The notes beneath the pieces are model-generated. The model searched no databases and was not told the DNA's origin. It saw only the letters and a program-made list of their open reading frames with translations. The position numbers and the translations under genes are program-made. A stretch of DNA of 30,315 nucleotides, taken from contig BLXT01003735.1 in NCBI GenBank assembly GCA_019648995.1, positions 446,094 to 476,408 of the forward strand, given 5' to 3'. Numbering within the stretch: position 1 is the first letter of the stretch; every line of letters begins with the position of its first letter. Positions 10,901 to 22,900 of this stretch are shown one piece after another. Origin of the DNA: Plakobranchus ocellatus (lineage: Eukaryota > Mollusca > Gastropoda > Plakobranchidae).

Positions 10901-13900
10901 TAAGAAATCAGAAAAGTTGTAAATCCAATTTAAATCATAAAACTGGCATCCCTGTGAATCTGCCCTTATTTCATTTGGGTGCTTTTGTTGCTCTTATGTT
11001 GAGTATGATGTTTTAGTATTATGCTATACTTAAATAATGAATTAGGCTGCGTCAAAAGATTAAACAGAGGACTCTTGGCAATTTTGTCCTGGTGTGCATG
11101 GTTGGCAAAAATTAGAGAAAAACGAAAACTCAGACTGGTCACAAGAATATTTGGTTTACTTATTTATCAAATAAGTGTACATTATTTTGAAAAAAAAAAG
11201 TGCTCTGTCAATAAGAACTTGTTGAAAAACTCATATATTTCAAGATTCTTTTCCAATATTATTACAAAATGAGATTGTCATCCTTTGCAAATTCCAAGAC
11301 CAAATGAGCTATAAATTTCTTTGTATACAAAGCTGATGAAAGTTAGTAAATGAGAACCAGCCTTTGATTCCAGGTTTTTGAAGAAATGATTTTGTCAATA
11401 AATAGGCTAATATGTTTATTTAAAAGGGTGAAGAACCATATAGACATGCATTTTTTTTGTAGCTTTCATCATTCTATATATCACAAAAAGGATATATTCC
11501 AGATTTCAAATGTTTTACATAAAACGCATCATAACTGGTTCCAAGCATGCTTAGAAAAGGAAAGCTAGATGTTGAAAAGTTGTTATTTCAAGGAAAAAAA
11601 CTTTATTTTAATACTTAAAGATAGATTTTGAATTCTTTTAGATATGTGAATCTAAAGTTTCCATTAAATTTTTCAAAATGTGGATAGCTTTGCTTTTTTA
11701 TCCTCATTTAAAGTCTATAACTCCTTGAGGCCATAGTTTTTGTGAGTTTTTAAATAATTACACAGGACGTGATTCTCGATAGATTATGCAATGTAGGGTG
11801 TCTCTATGTGTTCATGAGCCCTGGAAGAATTATTTTCTCAAGTAAAAAAGTTAATTTGCATTTGTGGTTATTATCATGTTGACAAAATGAAAATGGCTGA
11901 CTGAAGAAAAACCATATGTCTGGATTCTATTGATTAAAACGGTGCAGTGATTTACAGCTTTGAAGAACAAAACAAACAATGATTGTTGGGCTAACATAAA
12001 TATCTCATAACTCAAACTTTGTAACAACGTGCATGTTCCAAGAATTATTTCAGTTTTAAGCTGTCAGATAACATTCATTTTACAGAAATCTGCTGGTATA
12101 ATTTTCTGAAAAATACATCAATCTAATGGAAATTGGTATCCTAAAGAGAAGAGAAATGTAGATTTTCATTGATATCTTTAAATAATACTCTAATTTAATT
12201 GTGAGTTGATGTTAGCCCTATGAAGACAAAGTGGGTGTAAACTTATCAGCATGATGCCACTGCTGCTCCAGACAATTTGTTAACTCCTGGCTTATATATT
12301 TCTATCCACATGGCTTTTATCGCTATCTTGACTGTTACTATCTAGCTTTTGGGGTATTGTTTCCTGTCATGGTGATTTTGTTTACCACTTTTTTTTTTTT
12401 CATTGATCATCAGATCCCACCTGCACCACCCAAACCTGATTTTGATGCATCCAGAGAGAAATTGCAGAGACTGGGGGAAGGGGAGGGAACCATGACAAAG
12501 GAAGAGTTCACCAAAATGAAACAAGAACTAGAAGCGTATGCAAAAATTTATCACTTTAAACTTTAAGATAAACTAGTGCTTTAAAATGATCAATTACAGC
12601 CAAAAAAAAAAAAGAATGAAATATAAAATGTCAAGGGAAGTATCAGCAAATATACATTCATGAGGTTGCCTTGTTTAGAAAAAGATAATTGAGAAAGAAC
12701 ATTACAGGAAACAAGTAGACAGTAATGCAAAAATTCAAAATATAATTTTTAATGTGCATTCTTTTATTTTGACAAACTTGCTTTAAGGCTTAGTTGCATT
12801 GCATTTACCACAGGTGTTTCCACCTTCTTTACTGAGAAATATTTAGTTTGGCTGGTTGAACCAGGGTGACTGTGGCTTCTATCACCTCTTATAATCTGAT
12901 ACCCTATTCATACAACCAAGCTCAACCCTTGGGGGGGGGCGTCGGTAGCACAGTGGCTTGCGAGTCCGCCCTGAGATCTGCAGGAACCCTTCTGTCGCGG
13001 GTTCGAGCCCCGCTACCGGCGCCCTGGCCTGACGGAGGGCCTGAAAGCCTGAGATCACCTTGTTGTGGACTGGCTATATACAAAAAACTCAAAAACTCAA
13101 ACTCAACCTTTGGCAAGCCAGGGGTGCAGTTGATTACCTGAGGTCACCAACATTGACTATACACTGAATTTAACTTGAATCTTTTTTGTTTTGTCATTGA
13201 GTTTAACACTGTAAGGCATTATTTTGTAGGAATTGGTATTAAATTTACATCCAAATTGCCAATGCAAGTATTTTATTTTTATTTTCTAATATCCCTACCC
13301 TTTGATTATTTTAATACAAATTTTGGGCTCAAGTCTTAATCAAAACCCATAGCTTAATCATATCAATTAATATAGTGTAGGGGTTAGTATCATTATTTTT
13401 CTAACATTTTAATCTATATGACTGTGAAAGTCTTTGCTATTTCTCATTAGAATGGGTTTTTATATAATTTTTTTTTCACTTTTTAATAGTTTTGTTTTGT
13501 TTTGAAAATCGTTTCCAAAACAAATGTGTGAGCATTACAAAAGGCAAAGATGTCAGTGCATTAGAAAAAAAAGTGTAGTTGAAATCGAAAACCCCAACAG
13601 ATGTAATTAATAATTTTTGTGGAGGTAAAAATATTAAAAATTAGACAATTATGTTTAGTATTACAGGGCACCAGGCGGGTTACACCACGAATTTGAAGAA
13701 CATAATGATGAAAGCAGTTGAAAAAAACTGTGTGCTCTATGCGGCAGGAACGAAAGTGCTAACACACTGAAAAAGTTTAAGAATATAAAAATTCTATCTG
13801 TTTTTTTTTTTTTCTTGATATTTATGTCTTTATTTATGTGGATGTATCAAAGGCACTGCATAATTTTAGCTCTCTTATGTGCAAAAACTTGTAAGTCATA

Positions 13901-16900
13901 GCAAAACTGAAAACTTTCAAAGAAAGCCACATTCACCCTCAGCTCTAGAAACTGAAAGATGTTAAGCTGAAGGAAGCAGAAATGGATAAATGAAAAAAAA
14001 ACCTGAGGAGTACTTTATAGGTTGATCTATCTATGTGAAGAATTTTCAAGTGAGCTATCTGGAGAGCAGCCTCACAAGACCGTACAAATTTCACAGCAAT
14101 ATGAGAAAAATAGAAAGAAAATTCTGACCCAGCTACAGCTCAATATACTGGCCATACCAGAGGTAAATTGACTAGCAAATTAAAAAAAAAAACCCAGTAA
14201 ACTGGACAGACTAAAAGGGGCATGTGATTTTGAATGTGCTTATAAATGATTAATCAGTATAATGTATAGAATCTATATTATTATAATAAGCTGCAAAACT
14301 GATGTTACTTTAAGTACTTGCAAGTATTTCACAAACCAATAGAAATAGATACCAAGCCATATACATGCACACCCACAACTCGCACACACATTCACATGCA
14401 AATACATATTTGTACGTACATTCTCACACAGATGGCGCCCGCGCGAGAGAGATAATTCAGTCTTGACGTATGCCTATATTCATGGTCTCATAACATCTAA
14501 TTCATGAGAAATTAATTGCAAAAACTATGCCAAAGATTGCATGATCTCATGATTATGTGTCTGTTTGTTTAAATTCAACTTAATTGTTGCAGATTGTTGA
14601 ATAATAATTTTTTAGTTGCATTTTAAATTTTTTTTCTCAATTTACGGGCTTTGTTTTTCATCAAGATATTCGTATTTTGTGACAATATTATTTATCAATA
14701 TGTGCTACCAAAGCAAAATAGAAAATGAAAACTTTGTTTCAAAATGTCAAGTTTTTGAATTGGATGACCAGCTCTCTAGATATTAAAATTCAAAAATAGG
14801 TAAAATCCTTAAAATTTCAAAATTTAACTGCTAACAGTCACCTGTGTGCACTCAAGTGTGATGAAAACCCATTAGGGCTGAGGGCTGCCTCAATAGGCTG
14901 GAAAAAATGTAACCTGATACTCTGGCTAAGAAAAACTTAATATCCCTCTAAGATAAGCCTGTACCACAGTTTAACCAAAGAGTTCATTTCAGACTATTGA
15001 AACCTTTTATGCCCTGATCAATTTTTCATTTATGGCTGCTGTTAAAAAAAAAATTAATTCAGGTGTTCCTCTGTTTCTCTATTATAGTGAATATCTTGCC
15101 ACATTCAAAAAGACAGTTGCCATGCATGAAGTATTCCTTCAGAGAACAGCATCTCATCCTCTATTACGAAATGATGTAAACTTTGAAGTCTTCCTAGAGT
15201 TTTCTGGAGATGTGAGTATTACTTTTTCATTCAGAACACTTGGTATATTATATTATTAAGTTCCCTTCCTGGAAAAGGTTTTTATGTATTGAATGTTGAC
15301 TGTTCTGTTTTTAAGTTTTAACACATTTGTGTTACTGCGCATGTAATGACTTCATTATGAGTCCACAGATGAGTGTAAGGGGAAAGAACAAAAAAGAACG
15401 CCTTGGTGGTTTCTTCAAAAGTATTACAAAATCCGCAGATGAAGTTCTCATCTCAGGCCAAAAGGTTGGTTGATAGTGCTGAAATATCTTAAGTAGTGCA
15501 CAAGTTGTTTGAAAAAAAATAATAAATGCCTAAATCACTGACCAATTAGTGGATCTCACACTGTTTGACAAATGAATTTTTTTAGACATACATTCATTAT
15601 GAGTAGCTCAGTAAGCCATACACTTGAATAGAGTAAAATAGAAAATTTTACTAAAATGTAAGAAGAGTATTACAACCTATTTCACAAATTCTAACAAATA
15701 TTTATCTTAACTCACTCAGCGCCAGCTATTTTTAGGTCTTCTAGTGTTTTTAAGTGTTTTTCAAAAAATTGTTTCATCAACATTTAGGAACCATTATCTA
15801 TGAAATTTTTGCATGCAATCAAACAAAAACAGGTCTTTGCAATGAAATAAATTTTGAGAAAATTGCATGAATACTTTTTTTTTTAATGAATTTTCAAAAT
15901 ATGTGTAAATTTTGGTGAGCGGAATTTTTTTTGGAAAGCTACTTATAAGGTTAATAAAGTACAAGAATGAAAATTTGGTGTCTTTGTGTGTTTTTTGGCA
16001 ATTTATGACAGGGAAAATAAATGGAAATGAAGTTTCGTTTACACTCTGAAAGAGCTCTCTAAAAACAATCGTAAAAAAAAAAATTTTCAGGAACTTCCAC
16101 CAAAGCTGAAAAAAAAAAAAAACTAGTTAAGATGTGAAACTAGCATCTAGAGCCGGTCTCACAGCATTTGCGGGATTTACCTTGTGGGAAAAAAATCATT
16201 TTGATGCTACCCTCATCCCTTGCAGGAAACTTTTAGGGCTTCCTGCAAATGTTGCGGGAAAAACCCCCGAGTGAGTTAAGCTCTTGAATTTTTCTTATTT
16301 CAGAAAAAGAACATTCAAATCAATTTGTTGTCCATTATCAGAATCTCATTATGCCAAGAATGTCAAAATAAAAGCAACATTCAGTGCATTTTTGTAAAAA
16401 TATCTAAATTGTGCATTATCCCAATTGCCTCTAAGATTGAAAGATTAGGGAGTGCTCTCTTTAATGTTCATGATAAATTTACAATTTTGGATATTAATTT
16501 TAGAAGCATCAATGTATGGTGAACTTCCCATAATAATAGCATTAGAATTACCCAAGTCAAAAGATCGTATGTTAATGTCCCATTCCTAATCCAATAGGGA
16601 GAGGAGCTGTTTAATACCTTATGAAAACTGGGGGGCATAGATGGTATTAGGGCAATATATTGAATATTTCCATTCAAAATGAAATATGTAGCAATTCCAC
16701 AAAACGAGTCTAGTTGGAGGTCTACACCATTTAGATCATTTTAAAATGAAGTAAAAATTTCCAGTGCATTTTTACTTACTAGAGAATTTCTATAGAAAAT
16801 TTTCCTTGTAGAGAAGTTAGTAGTATTCACAACTCTTATGCAACTCAACTCATTTTGTAGGATTGCTCCACAAATGACATTTCACGTTGAACATGAATAC

Positions 16901-19900
16901 AGAATAACCAATAACGATGACATGGTTTTTTTTTCAAATTATAGTTTAAAAAAAAAAACATGTTGATGAGCCCTCTACTTTTGATCATTACAAGTGAAAC
17001 ATATTTAAATTTACTTATTGTTGTTTGTTTGTTTTAGTGCTTTTGTGGGAAAATTAAAACAAAGATTTTTTTTCTCTCTGCATAGGATGTGGATGAATTT
17101 TTTGAGTCAGAGAAGGTGTTTTTAATTGAGTACCATAATAAAATCAAAGATGCTACTAGCAAGGCAGACAGGATGACAAAAACACATAAGAGTAAGTCTC
17201 TGCTTATTTGCATGTATTATTTATTTGGCAGCCATTATTGAGGTGGAATCCACCCAAATAATACAAACTCTTATGCCCTGCATTATTTGAATGGAAAGAT
17301 AAAGCGAGAAAAATTATAACCACTTCATTGTCATTGCCAGGCTGAGCATAGCTCACTTCGCTCACCTCATGCCCCTGGCACTTGTGAGACACATGGACAG
17401 CCAGTGACCTGCCCTCCCACCTCTTCTACCCGTTCACACTCCATTTCTGAATGTTAGATCCCCATTAAAAATGATGAAACTAGAACCAGTGCAGATGTAG
17501 ATCTATATATAATATGTCAGTTTCTAGAAGCCTTTACCTAATAAGAAAACCTCCATCCCTTGTGTTATTGAGGTGGAGCATCTATCCACTCAAATTACAC
17601 CCCAATCCTATATTATTTAAGTGAAAAGCTATACAGTGTGTATGATCGAGGTAGATAAAATACTTCCACCTATGACTGAACACCTTGTAATGTATTATTT
17701 AAGTGGATTCCACCTCCATAATTACTCCTTGTTTATTTCTGTTCTTGTTTGTACATTTCGAACAATTTTGTGTAACTCTGGAGGCAAATGTAATGTAATT
17801 TTTTTTTACATTCAAACCGTGCAGTGTTTTTGTCTTTTAAGGTGTAGTTGAATAAACAAGGTCAATGTGATTTTATTCTGAGTGCTTTTAATATGCTTTT
17901 AAATGAATTGAATAGGTCTATTTTTAACAGAAGAACTACAGAAAGTTTTTAACAAGCAAATTTGCTTTCACTTACTGACTCTAAGTATATTTCTCTTGTC
18001 AAATTTATAAGTGGTTTTTAGAAATAACTTATAGGTTTAACTACAGGCAGATTCCACAAATATGATTTGAGATTGTCCCAAAAGTATCAATTTTTCCACA
18101 GTTACAAATATACACGTGTTATATATCAAAAGAAAGATAATTCAATGCTGAATTGAAATTTAAGACTCTCCCGACCTAGACATCATTTCTCTTAAAGTTA
18201 TAACAAAAAGAATAAAATCATATGATCAATAAAGACAAGTTTCAGCCACTGAAAGTTTCATTCAAAAAAGATCCTTCCTAATTTCACTGTGCTATTTTCT
18301 TTTGAATAAATATCACAGACAACAGTTCATAGTATTACATAGAATAATAATATGGTCAGTAAAGCAATTTATAAAGAGTGATTGGTTGAAAGAATACACT
18401 TTGGAAAAGTGTGTCTCCGATTCCTTGCATCTGCACCTATGATTTTGAATGTACCGTATGTCAATATAATGTCTAATGTGTTCTATAAAGCCCAGAAAGC
18501 GTCCAAAGGCTTTTGCGGTTGTAATTTTTCTATCTCCGAAATTATGGATCTCAAGGACTGTTTCGGTCATAGACAGCAGTCTTAAAGGCAACACACAGCA
18601 AACAATCGAACACTACACTTATTTTTCAAAATTGAAGAGGTGCAAACGCTTGTTCACTGAGTGGTGTTGGCGGATTTTGTTTCGCACACACACAAAAATA
18701 ACCAGAACCTCTGCTCCGCGAAGCAGAATTGAAACTGGAAGTGAAATTCCAGACATCAGAATGAGGCAACATAAAGCGCATGCGATTTTCTATGTCTAGA
18801 GATAAAAAAGGAAACTGCATTAAAATCGCTAACTTTGGTTTACTAACAATGTTTACTCTCCTTTTTACGATACTGAATTGTTTTCTTAAAGGAGAAGCCG
18901 AGATTTTATAATTTTATGACCACAGTCTATTAAACATTGCAGCGACACATACGTGTAGTCAGTAGCAGGGTTTTTGCATCCCGCAAATGAGAGATGAAAG
19001 AGCATTTAAAAACTATTGTTGATGCTAAAAACCCAGAAAAAAAATGTTCAAAGAATGTTTTTAGGGTGGTTAGATAGGTCACAATTGATATTTAATGAGC
19101 TCTTTAGCCCTTCAAACAACATCACAAAAACAGGAAAGAGTGTGTGTTGCATTTTATGACGACCGGAAAATAAAACGATGCAAATAAAATTTATAAATCC
19201 ACAAAAAAGCATAATCTTGCTTTTGCAGTTTCTTCACATTAACAATGTGTATCACATAAAAAGTATGAATTATGTTTTACTTACAATATATTAGATGTCC
19301 AAATCAAAGCATGCTGTTTGGACAAGTTTATGGAATCGGCCTGGAGGTTATTGAAAGTAGAGGTGCCATCTGATATTGGAGAGCTTTGTGGAAGCTTATC
19401 ACCTTCATCTAAATTAGTAGCTCATGAAATTAAAAGATTTGCACATTTTCTAAATTAAATCTTTTTTTCTTCCCTAAAGGGAAGAGTATTGCTCAAACAT
19501 AAAACTTTTGGCTTTTTCTTTCATCTTAAATATTGTAAAAGTAAACAACCACCAAGTCAAACTTATAAAAACAAATGAAACAGCACAGAGTATATGTAAA
19601 AACGTTACGCCCTAAAAGGCTTTATCAGAAAAAAAATGACTAATATACAAATAAACTACCATAGAAGTGACATCTTAGGGAGACCTAAACTTTCAAACAA
19701 ACACATATAGCTCATTAATTGTGGGGTCTACAATTTTAAAGAATTTTTTTTAGTTCATAACAAAAACTAGAAATCTAAGTTTTGATACCAAATTTTGTAA
19801 TTTATTGTTTATGTGAGGCCGAAGTGAATCCTTGAAATGATAGAAATTTGACAATTGCATAAGGAGTAACTTGCCTTAAATAGGTTAATTTGTATAATTT

Positions 19901-22900
19901 TTTTTTATCAAGCCTGTCTATTTTCACAATGCTATGAATCATTGAGAAATGCGTGATCTACCACATGCTTTATTTTTCTTTTTGCCGGATTATTCTTTAC
20001 TTTCAAAAGCTATTATTGTTTTCTCTTGGAGTCCTTTTCAAAACTTTTGAGCATGCCTATTTGTTGTATTTCACAGACGTAGCCGACTCGTATATCCAAA
20101 TCTCAACAGGCCTGGTTATTTTGGCAACGATTGAGAATACTGAATTAGACAGGTTTGAATACAATTTTGTCAATTTTAGTGTTGTTTTGTTTTACATATT
20201 ACTCAAGTATACCTTATTATCCCAACTGGACCAGCAGCTCTTTTTCAGTAGAGCTTGCAACCTGTCTTTGAAAATTGAATGTGATCTGTCTGAATGTGAG
20301 CAATGAGCAAAGCCACAATTAAAATAAAGGACAAAACATCAGTAAACTGAAAGACTATATGTGTTATCAAAGCATAGATTAGTACTATGTCTAAAGGAGA
20401 ACTGCATTGAATTGAATGGCTTATTGTTTTAAGTAAAACGATGATGCTTTTAAAGCAATTTCAGAATAACCCTTGGCTTCTTATTTTTGTTATCCTCTAT
20501 TAGATTAACTGGAACACACAAAGAATTGTTTAAGGTGTAAGTGAATAAATTTGGGGCAAAGAAAAAATCTTATTCACTTCTAAATAATTTGAGTTCAGAC
20601 ACATTAAACTCTGTTAAATACAGCAAAAATGAAAATTGAAATACTGTAAATATCAAAAAGAAAATTTTGCCACTGAATTAAATGTCTTATTGCCTCAGAG
20701 TGGCTTTTACTCTTTGCTTCCAACTCATGACTGATTCCTCCAAATATGACTAAATGGCATTGATTTAATTGTACTGAAATTCAAATTTTTGTATGTCCAA
20801 TTTCACTAGTGTTCGGTTCTTGATCTTCCATTGAGTAGTGAGAGTTTGCTAATCAGCTAATTTGTAGGTGTTTTACTCGTTATTTCATTTCTGTAAAGTG
20901 AGAGGAGAAGGATTAAGAAGTAAGACAAGTAATAGTTTTTATGCCAAGATCAACACAATGTCTTAGGTTCTTTTGATGTATAAGGTATAACCCTATTGCT
21001 GCCATTGATTTTATTTAATTTTTTTCTCATTCAGGGTCTTCAGTCGTGTTGCTGAGGCTTTGGAAAAAGCAAGGGTAGGTTTTAACTCTTCAAGTTAGCT
21101 AATAGATTTTTATTTGTTTTGAAATGGAAGACCTATAAGCCATCATTATGGACTTGGTGGAAGAAAGAGTGAAAACATGGGACAAAGAATATATTTTCTT
21201 GTTTTTTTTTATTTGCTTTTTGCTAATTGGTTTCTTTTTATTATCACCATCATAAATATGAAGCTCCAATGAAATGTGCAACTACTAAATATATTTCTTC
21301 TTTTCAGTAGCAATATTTTTTAAGTTGTTAACAGGTCAATAAAAATAAAATGATATTTTACTATGTGACATGCATTTTATTTCTTTTTATGCACACAAAT
21401 TTCAACACACTGATGTTTCAAACTTAAACAAACAGTTATAGTGTCCAATTATTTATTTATACACCCATTCCTATTCATATCAGATGGAGCTTTTTGTTGT
21501 AAAAGCAATCACAGCTATTTTAGACAACTTCATAAGAAAAAAAAACAACAATAACCATGAAAGACTTCTTTAGATATCATGGAATTATGTGAAGGTCATT
21601 CATCTCCAAATGCTTTATAACTATGTAGAAACTTGAGGGTCGAGTTGCATCTGATGAAGATTTGAAATTGAGTGATACCCTGCGCTACTACATGCGTGAC
21701 TCGACGGCTGCCAAAGATCTTCTGTACAGAAGGCTCAGGTCACTAGTTGACTATGAAAATGCAAACAAAGCTTTAGAGAAAGCCAGATCAAAGAACAAAG
21801 AGGTTGCTGCTGTAAGTGTTCATAATTTTGAAACTTGATGTGATGTATACAAATGTTTTTAAGTGTTTGTTTTTCATAATTTTCTTCAGAGCTGCCAACC
21901 ATTCATAGAAATCGTAATAAATTATGCTTTTCAAGCCAAAATTATGCATCACCTTTTTGAGGTCAAAATGACAATTTTTCTTACTTGGCGGAAGATTATG
22001 AATTTAGACTAACTTACTTTTGTTTGCACTGGACTTTCACTTTTGCTTCTTTGTAGTTTGCTTTTTTTTACCGGAAGTGAAAGTGGTTTCTATTTTTTAA
22101 TATACTTCCAGTCAATACAATTAAATATCGATACATTTAATCGTGGGATTGCAAAGTAATGGCTTAATACAAGAGTTAAATGAGTGCCTGAAATCATGAT
22201 TACTTAAGGAAGAATACAAAATATATAATCATTCAAAACGGAAAGATTATAATTTTTCTTCTAACTCTATTGCTATGACCGCATATTTTTCATTCCAAGG
22301 TTGTTTGTTTTATTTTTTTTTCTATTTCATATGCTTTAATTTGATTTTTTAGTTTAAATTGTCAATATTCCTCAAAAAATTGATTTTAATGTGTGAATAT
22401 GATTTATTTAAAAGCAACACCAAAACCCACCATAGGGGTACCAGACATGCCTACTGTTCTGGAAATTTTGCATTCGTTGACGTTTAAAAAATGTCAGTAC
22501 ACAATTAGCTCAACATCAGGAGGTCAAAGCTGCTTTAGAACTTGAAGCCCCTCAGTTGGATTTTTTCAAAGCTCAGGAAAAGAGTGCCGGCTCCTCTTTT
22601 GAGAGAGAATAGGTCATCAAACTAAGAAAGATTTTCAGCTCTCCAATCAACTGCCTCATCTGTATGTTTCTTGTTGATGCACTGCAGTCTTTTGATGGAA
22701 TCAACAGTGAATTACAGAGTGAGGCCCCAAAAATACAAATTCTCCACAGGCGTCTGTAGAAGCTGTTGACATCTTCAGTTGCGATTTGTTAAACTAAAAA
22801 CCATTCAGGGCAAGCTGCTGACAGAAATAGAATTTCAGACACAAACAAATATGAGGGGTGAGAGCTGGTTTAGGGCCAGATTGCCATTGACTCCATATCT

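Larger units (their letters stand above)
12536..15087 (+). other. SNX6 intron 5 (2552 bases)
   Basis: It carries the tRNA-derived SINE (12933-13101). The stretch 13660-13770 is less AT-rich and may be an old element fragment, but I cannot name it. A CA-rich stretch at 14360-14430 ends in AGATGGCGCC. The rest is AT-rich. Confidence 0.75.
17192..20076 (+). other. SNX6 intron 8 (2885 bases)
   Basis: Contains the palindromic repeat block 17235-17721 and element copy B (18046-19341). Bases 19342-20076 are AT-rich without a clear feature beyond the acceptor tract of exon 9. Confidence 0.8.

Noticed and set aside
11021-11568. Two short ORFs in intron 4
   Set aside because: AT-rich composition, no domain, no flanking signals; the lengths are expected by chance.
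12941-13020. tRNA gene
   Set aside because: Acceptor and T arms and Pol III boxes are good, but the D and anticodon arms do not fold properly, and the sequence is fused to a body with tail and target duplications. It is a SINE head.
18313-18820. Overlapping ORFs as small genes
   Set aside because: They lie inside element copy B, and the matching frames in copy A are not preserved.
19342-19440. Possible SNX6 exon after TTAG near 19300
   Set aside because: Its translation does not match the expected BAR segment, and 20077-20152 fits in both phase and sequence.
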